Assembly (NCBI GenBank): GCA_002429315.1
Contig: DIZC01000044.1
Location: forward strand, 1 to 34,130
Source: Alphaproteobacteria bacterium UBA6038
GTDB taxonomy: Bacteria > Pseudomonadota > Alphaproteobacteria > Micropepsales > Micropepsaceae
DNA length: 34,130 bases
Reading direction: 5' to 3'
The position numbers were made by a program, and so were the translations under genes. Positions 1 through 8,083 of this stretch are shown piece after piece (the first letter of the stretch is position 1; the number at the start of each line of letters is the position of its first letter). Under the pieces are notes generated by a model. That model made no database searches, was not told where the DNA came from, and saw only the letters and a list, made by a program, of their open reading frames with translations.

Positions 1-333
1 CACATGAACGTGCTGCTGGCCGAGGCCAACGTGCCCTACGACGAAGTGTTCGAGCTGGAGGACATCAACTCGGCCTTCGCGCAGACCGATGTCGCCTATG
101 TCATCGGCGCCAATGACGTGACCAATCCGGCGGCGAAGAACAATCCCCAATCGCCGATCTACGGCATGCCGATCCTCGACGTGGAGAAGGCCAAGACCGT
201 GCTGTTCGTGAAGCGCGGCATGGGCTCCGGCTATGCCGGCATCGAGAACGAGCTGTTCTTCCGCGACAACACCATGATGCTGTTCGGCGACGCCAAGAAA
301 ATGACGGAAGAGATCGTCAAGGCGTTGGGGTAG
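1..333 (+). CDS. pntB: NAD(P) transhydrogenase subunit beta, C-terminal part (truncated by window edge)
   Basis: The reading frame is already open at base 1, so only the last ~110 codons are present. They match the NADP(H)-binding domain III of PntB: the stretch beginning HMNVLLAEANVPYDEV, then DVAYVIGANDVTNPAA, the SPIYGMPILDVEKA segment, and VKRGMGSGYAGIENELF. The full enzyme is a membrane complex with PntA that uses the proton gradient to reduce NADP+ with NADH. The ending LFGDAKKMTEEIVKALG is repeated with different codons at 993-1046, so this 3' end may be a replacement brought in with the following toxin-antitoxin pair. The family assignment is secure; which of the two ends is the native one is not known. 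Confidence 0.95.
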   Translation, partial: HMNVLLAEANVPYDEVFELEDINSAFAQTDVAYVIGANDVTNPAAKNNPQSPIYGMPILDVEKAKTVLFVKRGMGSGYAGIENELFFRDNTMMLFGDAKKMTEEIVKALG

Positions 334-382
334 CTACATCACGCCCGTTCCATGCTATGTTGGCGCCATGGAGGCGAGCGTC

Positions 383-616
383 ATGAACGAGCTGCTCAAG
401 CGAATCGCGATCAATCCCGAGGTCATGGTCGGCAAGCCGGTCATTCGCGGCACGCGCATCACGGTCGAGCTGATCATGCGCGAACTGGCGAATGGCTGGA
501 CAATTGCAGATTTCCTCGACGCTTATCCTCACCTCATCGAGGAAGACATCCGTGCCGCCTGCGCCTATGCGGCGGCAAGTCTCGCGGACGATAAAATCCT
601 AATCGATGCGGAATAA
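383..616 (+). CDS. DUF433 family antitoxin-like protein
   Basis: A 77-residue protein of the DUF433 family (VapB-like, winged-helix type). The family signature PEVMVGKPVIRGTRITVELI is present near the N-terminus, followed by a helical DNA-binding-like part with LIEEDIRAACAYAA. I chose the ATG at 383 because GGAGG lies 8 bases upstream (370-374); an in-frame ATG at 368 would add five residues but lacks such a site. The stop codon overlaps the next start by one base (taATG), so translation is probably coupled. In this family the product commonly pairs with a DUF5615 PIN-like toxin, which is what follows here. The antitoxin role is inferred from the pairing. Confidence 0.88.
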   Translation: MNELLKRIAINPEVMVGKPVIRGTRITVELIMRELANGWTIADFLDAYPHLIEEDIRAACAYAAASLADDKILIDAE

Positions 617-966
617 TGCGCATCGTGGCGGACGAGAATTGCGACCGCCTGCTCTTGGCGGCATTGCGAAACGCCGGCCACGATGTTCTTTCAATCCGCG
701 AAACCGAACCGGGTGAGGCCGACAATCGAATCTTCGAAATAGCGCAAAGGGAATCCCGCGTTCTGTTATCGAACGATCTCGATTTCGGTCTTCTCTCGGA
801 ACGCGAGCGATATCGACTGTCGGCGGTAATCCTCATGCGGCTTGATCGCCTGAGCCGCCCTGCTCGTGCGCGCCGGGTTATGGAAATTCTGGAGACCGTG
901 GGAACGTTAGAAGGTCACCTGCTCACAATTGAGCCCGGCCGAATCAGGACTCGGGCGCTTAAGTAG
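616..966 (+). CDS. DUF5615 family PIN-like protein, probable toxin
   Basis: A 116-residue DUF5615 protein, a PIN-like nuclease fold. The acidic motif VADENCD at the N-terminus and SNDLDFGLL near residue 53 are the characteristic metal-site positions of the family; the overall length is normal. It starts on the last base of the DUF433 stop codon, so the two form one translational unit. By analogy with VapBC systems it would be an RNase inhibited by its partner, but no substrate can be read from the sequence. Directly after its stop lie a 26-base spacer and a second copy of the pntB gene end, which suggests that the pair arrived as a cassette. Confidence 0.85.
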   Translation: MRIVADENCDRLLLAALRNAGHDVLSIRETEPGEADNRIFEIAQRESRVLLSNDLDFGLLSERERYRLSAVILMRLDRLSRPARARRVMEILETVGTLEGHLLTIEPGRIRTRALK

Positions 967-992
967 GAAAGCCAACAGCCCGCATCCTTGCG

Positions 993-1046
993 CTTTTCGG
1001 CGACGCCAAGAAGATGACCGAGGAGATCGTCAAGGCGCTGGGCTAA
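993..1046 (+). pseudogene. Second copy of the pntB 3' end (17 codons plus stop)
   Basis: These 54 bases encode LFGDAKKMTEEIVKALG and a stop, identical at protein level to the end of pntB at 280-333. Seven of 54 bases differ and every difference is synonymous, including TAA in place of TAG. Homology stops abruptly upstream of 993. It is not expressed in frame with anything and is a leftover gene end. Either this is the native pntB terminus, displaced when a cassette with its own pntB end inserted, or it is a fragment imported from a relative. Confidence 0.9.
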
Positions 1047-1090
1047 AAGCCAAGTCAGCGTTACAATCGCTGGCAGGAGCGGGGGCTCGC

Positions 1091-1567
1091 ATGCGCAAAT
1101 TCCTGGAAGTGCTTCTCGGCGTTCCAGTCACCAAACAACGCGTGCGTGCGGAGGTCGAGACTTTCGCCAAGGCGCGGGACGTGCACGCGATGCGCGCCGT
1201 CATGAACGAAAATCTGGCGCATCTCACCGGCAAATCCGGCGCGCTGCTGCAGGCCCAGGGGATCTTCGTGGTGGTTGCGACCTATGCGCTCGACCAAGGC
1301 TGGCCGCGATACCTGACGCTGAGTTCCGTGTTGCTGCCGATCGTTTCGGCGCTTGCGGTGATGACGAACCTCCGCAGCATCTTTATCGGCCTCGATCCGC
1401 ATATCGACAGCGACCGCGCCGAGATCGAAAACCTCGTGCGGACCGCCGAGATCGCCTCTTGGCGGGGCGCGCTGTTCAACCTCGCGCTCTATCTGACTTT
1501 CCTTTCGATCCTGCTGCTGGGCATCGGTGCGGTGGTGCTGGAAGTGCACGGGCCCAGCGCCCGGTGA
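1091..1567 (+). CDS. Hypothetical integral membrane protein
   Basis: A 158-residue protein of unknown function. The N-terminal ~60 residues are charged and amphipathic. Hydrophobic segments follow: a first around LQAQGIFVVVATYAL, a second in LTLSSVLLPIVSALAVM, and a third near the C-terminus in LALYLTFLSILLLGIGAVV, so two or three membrane passes are expected. The ATG at 1091 has GGAG about 12 bases upstream; the frame is open further 5', but that part translates the pntB remnant out of frame and is not credible. The GNAT gene starts 12 bases after its stop, so the two may be co-transcribed. Confidence 0.75.
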   Translation: MRKFLEVLLGVPVTKQRVRAEVETFAKARDVHAMRAVMNENLAHLTGKSGALLQAQGIFVVVATYALDQGWPRYLTLSSVLLPIVSALAVMTNLRSIFIGLDPHIDSDRAEIENLVRTAEIASWRGALFNLALYLTFLSILLLGIGAVVLEVHGPSAR

Positions 1568-1579
1568 TACAGTGCCGGC

Positions 1580-2065
1580 ATGATCGAGGAATTCACCATT
1601 CGCGATGCGCGCTGGCCGGCGGACGAAGCCGCGGCAGTCTCGTTCGTCGAAGGGCTGCAGAAGTTCGAGCACCGGTTCGAATCCAATCGCCGCATCGATG
1701 CGCAGGTCGGCACGGAATATTTCCGGGAAATGATGAAGCGCGTGGCGGATAATGAGGGACGCGTGTTCATCGCCGAACAGAATGGCGCGGCCGTGGGCTG
1801 GGCCGTTTTCCTGATCGAGCACGACGCGATCTATATCGTCGAGGACGAGCGGCGCACCGGCTATATTGCCGAACTGTTCGTGCAGGAGAGTGCCCGGAGA
1901 ATCGGCGTTGGCAAAGCGCTGATCGCGGCCTGCGAAGACCATGCGCGCGCGAGCGGGCTGAAGGTGCTGATGATCGGCGTACTGCCGAAGAACAACCGTG
2001 CGCGGGCGGTTTACCACGCCGCCGGCTTCGCGCCCTATTCCGAGCAGCTGCGCAAGTACCTCTGA
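1580..2065 (+). CDS. GNAT family N-acetyltransferase
   Basis: A 161-residue single-domain GNAT protein that would transfer an acetyl group from acetyl-CoA to an unknown amine. The acetyl-CoA pyrophosphate loop is visible in ELFVQESARRIGVGKALI (the R-x-x-G-x-G/A type motif), preceded by the core strand GWAVFLIEHDAIYI and followed by the C-terminal GVLPKNNRARAVYHAAGF, where Asn and Tyr occupy the usual motif B positions. It lies 12 bases after the membrane protein gene and 42 bases before the cation exporter gene. Nothing in the sequence identifies the substrate. Confidence 0.88.
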   Translation: MIEEFTIRDARWPADEAAAVSFVEGLQKFEHRFESNRRIDAQVGTEYFREMMKRVADNEGRVFIAEQNGAAVGWAVFLIEHDAIYIVEDERRTGYIAELFVQESARRIGVGKALIAACEDHARASGLKVLMIGVLPKNNRARAVYHAAGFAPYSEQLRKYL

Positions 2066-2107
2066 CCCAGTTTTGCGGGATCGCGCCCCCGGTCGTATCA
2101 TCGCACC

Positions 2108-3046
2108 ATGGCGCAGGACGATATCCACGATCATGGGTTGTGGACTCACGACCACCGCTTTTTGGGCCACGGCCACGAGCATGCCGAGCGCCGTGCCCGC
2201 GCCGCGATGCTGCTCACCGGCGCGTTCATGGTGGTGGAGATCGCGGCGGGGCTTTTCTTCGGCTCGATGGCGCTGTTGGCCGACGGCGTCCATATGGCGA
2301 CGCATGTCGGCGCCCTTGGGCTTGCCGCCGGCGCCTATTGGCTGGCGCGGCGCCATGTCGAGAACGCGCGCTTCACCTTCGGTTCCGGCAAGTTCGGCGA
2401 TCTCGCCGCCTTCGCCAGCGCCATCGTGCTTGGGATGATCGCGCTCGGTATCGCGGCGGAATCCATCGGCCGCTTTTTCGCGCCGATTGCCATCGCCTAT
2501 GGCAGCGCCCTGCCCATCGCCGGCGTCGGCCTTTGCGTCAATCTCGCCAGCGCTTTCATCCTGCGCGATCGCCACCACGAGGAGGAGCATCACCACGGCC
2601 ACACCCACGACCACAATCTGCGCGCCGCCTATCTTCACGTGCTGGCCGATGCCGCAACGTCGGTGCTGGCGATCACGGCGCTGACCGCCGGATTGCTATG
2701 GGGCGCGCGCTGGCTCGATCCCGCGGTCGGCATCGTCGGAGCCCTCGTCATCGCCTCCTGGTCGTTCGGCCTGATCCGCGACAGCGGCATGGTGCTGCTC
2801 GACGCCGAAGCCGATCCCCAACTCGCCCGCGACATCCGCGCCACGATCGAAAGCGAGATGGGCGCGCAGGTGGCCGATCTGCATCTGTGGCGGGTCGGGC
2901 CCGGACACCGCAGCCTGATCGTTTCGCTGGTCAGCCCGGATCCGCTCACAGCAGAACGGGTGAAGGACATGCTGCGCGCCCGCCATCCCGATCTGTCGCA
3001 TGTGACGGTCGAAGTGGCGGTGTGCGCGGATTGCAGCCCGCGCTAG
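2108..3046 (+). CDS. dmeF: Cation diffusion facilitator, DmeF-like Co/Ni exporter
   Basis: A 312-residue inner-membrane CDF transporter that exports divalent metal in exchange for protons. It has a His-rich N-terminus (residues ~5-27), the first metal-site motif ALLADGVHMATHVGAL in TM2, and a His-rich cytoplasmic loop HHEEEHHHGHTHDHN before TM5. The second site is LHVLADAATSVLAI, and a cytoplasmic C-terminal domain follows. The loop followed by LRAAYLHVLADA resembles DmeF proteins, which handle cobalt and nickel; a zinc role cannot be excluded. No DmeR/RcnR-type repressor is adjacent, so local metal control is not evident. Confidence 0.88.
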   Translation: MAQDDIHDHGLWTHDHRFLGHGHEHAERRARAAMLLTGAFMVVEIAAGLFFGSMALLADGVHMATHVGALGLAAGAYWLARRHVENARFTFGSGKFGDLAAFASAIVLGMIALGIAAESIGRFFAPIAIAYGSALPIAGVGLCVNLASAFILRDRHHEEEHHHGHTHDHNLRAAYLHVLADAATSVLAITALTAGLLWGARWLDPAVGIVGALVIASWSFGLIRDSGMVLLDAEADPQLARDIRATIESEMGAQVADLHLWRVGPGHRSLIVSLVSPDPLTAERVKDMLRARHPDLSHVTVEVAVCADCSPR

Positions 3047-3156
3047 TTCTCATCCATGCGGCGGCCGCGTGACCTTCCCAGGAACATGAGCGCCGCCCGG
3101 CCGGCCGCGGCAGAACTGGCTATGGTTGCTACGGGGATGCGAAGGGGCATCGGATC

Positions 3157-4059
3157 ATGACCATTGCCGGATTGTTCGTTGGGGAGGAGCGGAAGCTTCG
3201 CTTCTTCTGGCGCGCCATCCTCTTCATCTTAGTGGGCATCGCGCTGCAGCCGGCGCTGCATCCTCTCTACGACTGGGTCGTTGCGCGCTATCGAATCGAC
3301 GACAGCGGCCTATCCGCCACCTCCATCGCGCTCGGCGAGACCGCGAATTTCATCATTGCCTTCATCCCCACGGCCCTCTTCGCGCTCTACGAGCGGCGCA
3401 GTATCGGCAGCTACGGCATGCCGATCGCCAAGGCGCTCTCGGCCAACACGTTCGAAGGTTTCCTAGTCGGCATCGTGTTTGCAGGCGCAGTCGCCATCGG
3501 AATGCTGGCGCTCGGCGGGATGCAGGTCCACGGCCTCGCGCTAAGCGGCCGAGCGCTGGCCGCATCGGGGCTTGCCTGGCTCGGCGCCAATGCCATTGTG
3601 GGCATCGCCGAGGAGTTGTGGTTCCGCGGCTATTTGCTGCGCGCCTTGTGGCGCAGCATCGGCTTCTGGCCCGCCTCGCTGACGATTGCGGCGCTGTTCG
3701 CCGCGATCCACTATTTCTTCAAACCGGGCGAGAACATCTGGGACGTGATCACGCTGGTGGCGTTCAGCCTGCTGTGCTGCTTCACCGTTCTGCGCACCGG
3801 CAGCCTGTGGTTCGCAGTCGGCTTCCACGCCGCTTTCGATTTCATGCAGTTCTTCGTCATCGGAACGCCCAACGGCACCTTGATCCCCAAGGGTCGCATG
3901 CTCGATGTGACGTTCAAAGGTCCCGCCTGGATCAATGGCGGGGTTCTGGGCACCGAGGCGAGCGTGCTGATGTATCCGATGTTCGTGCTGGCCGGGCTCT
4001 ACGTCTGGCGGCGCTACCGGCCGGCGGCCGCAACGACCCTCAGCCCTCCTTCGCAATGA
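3157..4059 (+). CDS. CPBP family intramembrane metalloprotease
   Basis: A 300-residue polytopic membrane protein of the CPBP (CAAX protease and bacteriocin-processing, Abi) family. The diagnostic motif EExxxR is seen as E152-E153-L-W-F-R157, followed by the two histidine motifs: ALFAAIHYFF near residue 186 and FHAAFDFMQFF near residue 228. About eight hydrophobic segments are present. Members cleave prenylated or peptide substrates inside the membrane; the substrate here is unknown. A GAAGGGG stretch lies upstream of the ATG. The 3' end overlaps the convergent Rieske gene by 20 bases. Confidence 0.87.
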   Translation: MTIAGLFVGEERKLRFFWRAILFILVGIALQPALHPLYDWVVARYRIDDSGLSATSIALGETANFIIAFIPTALFALYERRSIGSYGMPIAKALSANTFEGFLVGIVFAGAVAIGMLALGGMQVHGLALSGRALAASGLAWLGANAIVGIAEELWFRGYLLRALWRSIGFWPASLTIAALFAAIHYFFKPGENIWDVITLVAFSLLCCFTVLRTGSLWFAVGFHAAFDFMQFFVIGTPNGTLIPKGRMLDVTFKGPAWINGGVLGTEASVLMYPMFVLAGLYVWRRYRPAAATTLSPPSQ

Positions 4060-5629
4060 AGTCGAGCGCTTGCGCCGCGGTGCGCAGGCCATGGTGGCGT
4101 TTCATGGGCGTATTGAGGTAGCGGTTGACCGCGGCGCACATGTCCTCGGCCCACGGCGCGTCGGGTGAAACGGCCAACTCGTCTTCCAGCGCACACAATA
4201 CCTTCAGCCGATGACAGGCGATGATCGGCTCCGGAATGCCGTGATCGTAGAGCGCGGTCGTCTCGCGGAAGAGAAACGCGTCGCGATCGTTCACCCGCCA
4301 GCGGGAGACGTCCTGATCGGCGCGCACGTATTTCCGGTTGCGGCCCACGAACAGTGCGAGCTGCAGAAGTGCGCGCGGCCACAGATCCGGCCGCTCGCCG
4401 CAAATGTGGCGGCACGCATTGGCGAAGGTCAGCGCGTGGGTGAAATCGAGCCAGCCGATGTTGTCGGCGATCGCGCCGTCGCTCGCCTGTTCGAACGACC
4501 TGTCGAAATGCAGCATGTTCGAGGCGGCGGCGCCGAGCACGGCATCGTAGATCTCGCGCGGCGGCCGGGCCGAGCTCGCCAGCGTCCGTCTCAAGGCGCC
4601 ATCGATCGACGTGCCGGCGAAATCGCCGGCGCGTGCCGGCGCGTACCCGGTTCCATCCCATGCCGAGATTGCCCTCGCATAGAAGCGGAATTCCGGCAGC
4701 CGCTCCTCGCGCGTGGCGCGCACCAGCATCCGGGTGAACGCGAGCAGCACCGGTTCGGCTGCGGCACTGTCGAGGCGCGAAAGCAGCTGACCGGCTTTGA
4801 ACGTGTAGATGGCGCAGTGGCCGAAATCGGCGTAGTGCGCCAGTGCTGCCTCGCCGAACGCGGCGCGCAGGTTTTCATAGCCGATATTCGCGGCCAGTGC
4901 GCCGCGGACGAGCGCCGTCGCTCTGCCTTCGTCCTCGGCTTCAACGGCGGCCACGAAACCCCGCGGCTCCCATCCCTCGGCTTTCTGTGAATATGGAAAG
5001 CTGCCGGCCCCCAGCGTGTCCTCGGCGAGGTGGGCGACCGGCTCCAGCAGCGCAGCCAGGCGCATCTGCGGCGAGGAGGCGCGGCCTGCCAGCGCAAGCC
5101 AGTCGGCTGCGGCGGCATAGGCGTGTGTCATGCCGTCTTCGAGCCGCTCGTTCCGTGCGAGGATCGCATGGGGTATCGCCTCGCTCGCGTCGAAACCGGC
5201 GCGCTCCAGCCTCGCCATCTCGCGGGCCATGCGCGCCAGATCGTTGTCGGCAATAGCGGCGTTCAGCGCCTCGAGCGCGCGCTCCCGCTGTGCTTCGGCC
5301 GGCGGATCCGAAAGCTCGATGAAGATGTCCTCACCGCGAATTTCGACGGGATAGGTGCGCACCGGATCGCGCCCGACGAGCGCCTCGCCATTGGAAAGAT
5401 CGAATTTCCAGTTGTGCCAATTGCAGGTGAGCAGGCATCCCGCGCCCAGCGTGCCTTCGCTCAGCGGATAACCTTCGTGCGGACATCGATTGGCGACGGC
5501 AAAGATGCGCCCGTCCGCCTCGATCAGCAGGACCTGCTTGCCGGCCTTGCGAATCACTTTGCGGCCTTTGGCGTGAAGATCCGCGCGGCTCAGGCCCGCT
5601 GAGGTGAACATGCTCTGCTTCTCGGCCAT
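4040..5629 (-). CDS. Rieske [2Fe-2S] protein with a large uncharacterised C-terminal domain
   Basis: A 529-residue protein. Residues ~8-108 form a Rieske ferredoxin domain with both cluster motifs intact: C49-P-H51 and C69-N-W-H72 in TCNWHNWKFDL. The remaining ~420 residues are helical, contain conserved-looking histidines (DFGHCAIY, DFTHALTFANACRH, IACHRLK) and match no family I can name with confidence. No mononuclear-iron 2-His-1-carboxylate motif of ring-hydroxylating oxygenases is evident, and no signal peptide is seen, so it is likely a cytoplasmic electron-transfer or redox protein. The His-containing helices could bind a metal, but that is inference. Its 3' end overlaps the CPBP gene on the opposite strand. 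Confidence 0.8.
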   Translation of the reverse strand: MAEKQSMFTSAGLSRADLHAKGRKVIRKAGKQVLLIEADGRIFAVANRCPHEGYPLSEGTLGAGCLLTCNWHNWKFDLSNGEALVGRDPVRTYPVEIRGEDIFIELSDPPAEAQRERALEALNAAIADNDLARMAREMARLERAGFDASEAIPHAILARNERLEDGMTHAYAAAADWLALAGRASSPQMRLAALLEPVAHLAEDTLGAGSFPYSQKAEGWEPRGFVAAVEAEDEGRATALVRGALAANIGYENLRAAFGEAALAHYADFGHCAIYTFKAGQLLSRLDSAAAEPVLLAFTRMLVRATREERLPEFRFYARAISAWDGTGYAPARAGDFAGTSIDGALRRTLASSARPPREIYDAVLGAAASNMLHFDRSFEQASDGAIADNIGWLDFTHALTFANACRHICGERPDLWPRALLQLALFVGRNRKYVRADQDVSRWRVNDRDAFLFRETTALYDHGIPEPIIACHRLKVLCALEDELAVSPDAPWAEDMCAAVNRYLNTPMKRHHGLRTAAQALDFIAKEG

Positions 5630-5821
5630 GCAGGTTTATTCTGACGGGTTTCGCCGGCAGCACAACCGGCAACGACGCGCGAGCAAGGCCGCCGAGCAAT
5701 TTGCATAAAACTGCAGCCCCGCTTTTCACGCGCCTGCAATGGACCCTGATCTAGAACGGCTGGGCTGGAGCAGGGGCATGTTTTGGCTCCGCGATGAGAG
5801 AGTTGAGTGTCGGAGGGGCAA

Positions 5822-7177
5822 ATGTTCGCGCCGGGAGCGCGTGCCGCCGCAGCGGCGCCGCGATTGTCAGCCTGTGCTGTCATAAGCGTGTTGCTCGCGT
5901 GCTCCAGCGCAATTGCATCGCCTTCCGGTGTCCATTCCGCTTCGCCCTCCGCGATCGCGCTTGCGGTGCTTCCGCCGGCAGTGAATGAAAGCGCTGCGGC
6001 GTTTGAGGCTCGCCTTGCACAGCCGTATCCCCGCTGGCCGACGCACGGCTGGCCGGTTTCGACGCCGGAAGCGCAGGGGATCGACTCGAGCGTGCTGGCC
6101 GATGCAATGGCCGCCATCCGCGCCCGTCACCTTCCCGTGCATAGCCTGCTCGTCGAGCGGCACGGCGTGATCGTGCTGGATGCCTATTTCCACCCGTTTG
6201 CCGACAACGAACTTCATGACGTCGCGTCGGTGACCAAGAGCGTCGTGTCGACCCTGGTCGGGATCGCCCTCGGCGAACACAAGCTCCACGATCTGGGTGC
6301 GCCAGTGCTTGCGCTATTGCCGGATGATCAGGTGGAGAGCGAAGATCCGCGCAAGAGCCGCATCACGCTCGCCGACATGTTGAGCATGACGTCGGGGTTG
6401 GATTGCAGCGCAGAGGGTGGCCGCAATTTCCTGCAGCAAATGGAGCAAAGCCGGCATTGGGTGTCGTTCGCGCTCGAGCGTCCGGAAACGGCGGAGCCGG
6501 GCACGACCTTCGGGTACTGCGCCGGCAACATGCACGTCGTGTCAGCGGTGCTGACACGCACAGTCGGCGCGAGCGCGTCGGCATTTGCCCAGCAGGCGCT
6601 GTTCGCGCCATTGGGCATCGAGCGGGCGGTCTGGCCGGCCGATGCCGACGGGGTCAGCCATGGCTTTGCGGATCTCAAGCTGCAGCCGCGCGACATGGCC
6701 AAGCTCGGCTACCTCTGGCTGCACCACGGCATGTGGGAGGGAAGGCGGATCGTCCCCGCCCGCTATCTGAAGGCCGCGCTGACCCCGAAGGCGACCGTCG
6801 AGGCGAACGTGCAGTACGGCTACGGCATGTGGCTCTATCCCAATTGCGGCCACGCCGGCGGGCCTCCGGATTTCGAGGCGAACGGCTATGGCGGTCAGCG
6901 CATAGCGGTGGTGCCGAGCCAGGACATGGTGGTGGTGATCACCGGCAGCGGCCTGGACGCCAATCAGGTTTCCGCCTTGCTCGCCGACATGGCACGGTCC
7001 GACGGCGCCCTTCCGCCAGATCCGGCCGGAGACGAGCGGCTTAATATCCGGGTGGCGGAGGCCGCATCCGGGGCAGGCACTCGCGTCGCGGCCCGGCACG
7101 CCACTCCGGAGCTGCCAGAGTCCGGTCCCAGAGCGGCGATTCGCACGGCGGCGCTCGCCTCCGTCACGCGTCCCTGA
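5822..7177 (+). CDS. Exported beta-lactamase-fold serine hydrolase
   Basis: A 451-residue class C beta-lactamase/DD-peptidase-like hydrolase. The nucleophile motif is S136-V-T-K139; the second-motif tyrosine is probably in GYCAGNMHVVS, and GYGGQRIAVV near the C-terminus takes the place of the KTG strand. The ATG at 5822 is chosen because GGAGGGG (5812-5818) sits just upstream; an ATG at 5807 lacks such a site. The N-terminus is an export signal, with either a lipobox-like LLAC (Cys27) or a cleavage site after SSAIA, so it is periplasmic or lipid-anchored. Family members act as esterases, amidases or peptidases; the substrate is not readable. It precedes luxR on the same strand, 66 bases away. 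Confidence 0.85.
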   Translation: MFAPGARAAAAAPRLSACAVISVLLACSSAIASPSGVHSASPSAIALAVLPPAVNESAAAFEARLAQPYPRWPTHGWPVSTPEAQGIDSSVLADAMAAIRARHLPVHSLLVERHGVIVLDAYFHPFADNELHDVASVTKSVVSTLVGIALGEHKLHDLGAPVLALLPDDQVESEDPRKSRITLADMLSMTSGLDCSAEGGRNFLQQMEQSRHWVSFALERPETAEPGTTFGYCAGNMHVVSAVLTRTVGASASAFAQQALFAPLGIERAVWPADADGVSHGFADLKLQPRDMAKLGYLWLHHGMWEGRRIVPARYLKAALTPKATVEANVQYGYGMWLYPNCGHAGGPPDFEANGYGGQRIAVVPSQDMVVVITGSGLDANQVSALLADMARSDGALPPDPAGDERLNIRVAEAASGAGTRVAARHATPELPESGPRAAIRTAALASVTRP

Positions 7178-7243
7178 GTCATCAAAGAAGATTTTGGCGG
7201 GGTGCTAGCTGCGCTCCGCGCGCAGCCGATGTATCGTCCCCAT

Positions 7244-7972
7244 ATGAACCAGCTGTATCCGGAGGTGCTGGACTGGGTCGACCGGCTTGAGACCCTCAAG
7301 TCGGCGGACGAAACGTGGCGAAGCTTTCTGGGCTTTGTGGGACGGTTCGGCTTCTCGTACGGCGCCGTCGCCGACCTGCCCCGCAAGCATCAGCCAGTGC
7401 CCGACTGTCTGTTGTCCATGACCTGGCCGGACTCGTGGCGGGCGCGCTATCGCGAAGCGAATTACGTGTGGCGCGATCCGTCCGTGCGCGGACTTCTGCA
7501 CACGGACGATCCGTACACCTGGCAGGAAGGGCTGATGTTCGAGGAGTATGACCGCTCCGCCAGGAGGATCGTGTTCGAGGCGGGCGACTTCGGCCTTCAT
7601 GGCGGATTGGTCGTTCCGATCGGCGGCATACAGTCCGGCACTGCGGTGGTCACCATCGCGGGCGAGCAGACTTCGCTTTCGCAGCGCGAACGCGCGGAGC
7701 TCCACTTTGCTGCGATATACGCGCACGCGCGAATTCGCACGCTGTATGCGGGTGCCCGCCGTCGGAACGAGAAACCGAGTCTCACTCCACGCGAACGCGA
7801 ATGCCTCGAATGGGCCGCGAGCGGCAAGAGCGACTGGGAAATCGGCGAAATCCTGTCGATCAGCGAACGCACGGCCGGCGCGCACATTGAGCGCGCCAAG
7901 TTGAAATTCGGCGTAGCAACCCGCGTGCAAGCCGTGGTGCTAGCCCTGCAATCCGGCGTCATCCAGGTCTGA
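7244..7972 (+). CDS. luxR: LuxR-family quorum-sensing regulator
   Basis: A 242-residue LuxR-type acyl-homoserine lactone receptor. The N-terminal autoinducer-binding domain (residues ~20-165) keeps the ligand-contact positions W65, Y69, D78-P79 and W93. The C-terminal GerE helix-turn-helix begins at LTPRERECLEWAASGKSDWE and ends LALQSGVIQV. I use the ATG at 7244; a GTG at 7202 would add 14 residues of low-complexity sequence. The synthase gene luxI follows on the same strand after a 111-base gap that holds two dyads, so this is probably the cognate receptor controlling luxI and downstream genes. Confidence 0.92.
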   Translation: MNQLYPEVLDWVDRLETLKSADETWRSFLGFVGRFGFSYGAVADLPRKHQPVPDCLLSMTWPDSWRARYREANYVWRDPSVRGLLHTDDPYTWQEGLMFEEYDRSARRIVFEAGDFGLHGGLVVPIGGIQSGTAVVTIAGEQTSLSQRERAELHFAAIYAHARIRTLYAGARRRNEKPSLTPRERECLEWAASGKSDWEIGEILSISERTAGAHIERAKLKFGVATRVQAVVLALQSGVIQV

Positions 7973-8059
7973 GCGCAGACCGCGCAAGGACGATTTTCCC
8001 GGATTTGTCAATTGGGGGATCGGCCCCATGCCGCGGCAGTAACGCCACGGCATCGTCCA

Positions 8060-8075
8060 CCGTGAACTTTCACGG
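8060..8075. promoter_or_regulatory. Perfect 7-bp dyad next to the luxI ribosome-binding site
   Basis: CCGTGAA-CT-TTCACGG is an inverted repeat ending eight bases before the luxI GTG. Its right arm runs into the GGGGA that would serve as the ribosome-binding site. It could be a LuxR operator or, as RNA, a small hairpin (CCGTG stem, six-base loop) that partly hides the ribosome-binding site. A second palindrome, TGCCGCGGCA, lies at 8029-8038. Neither is a textbook lux box in sequence or position. Confidence 0.4.
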
Positions 8076-8083
8076 GGACAGCG

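Noticed and set aside
1061..2638. 525-residue minus-strand frame over the membrane, GNAT and exporter genes
   Set aside because: It is the antisense of three well-supported genes; its composition (Arg/Gly/His-rich) is that of a high-GC shadow frame.
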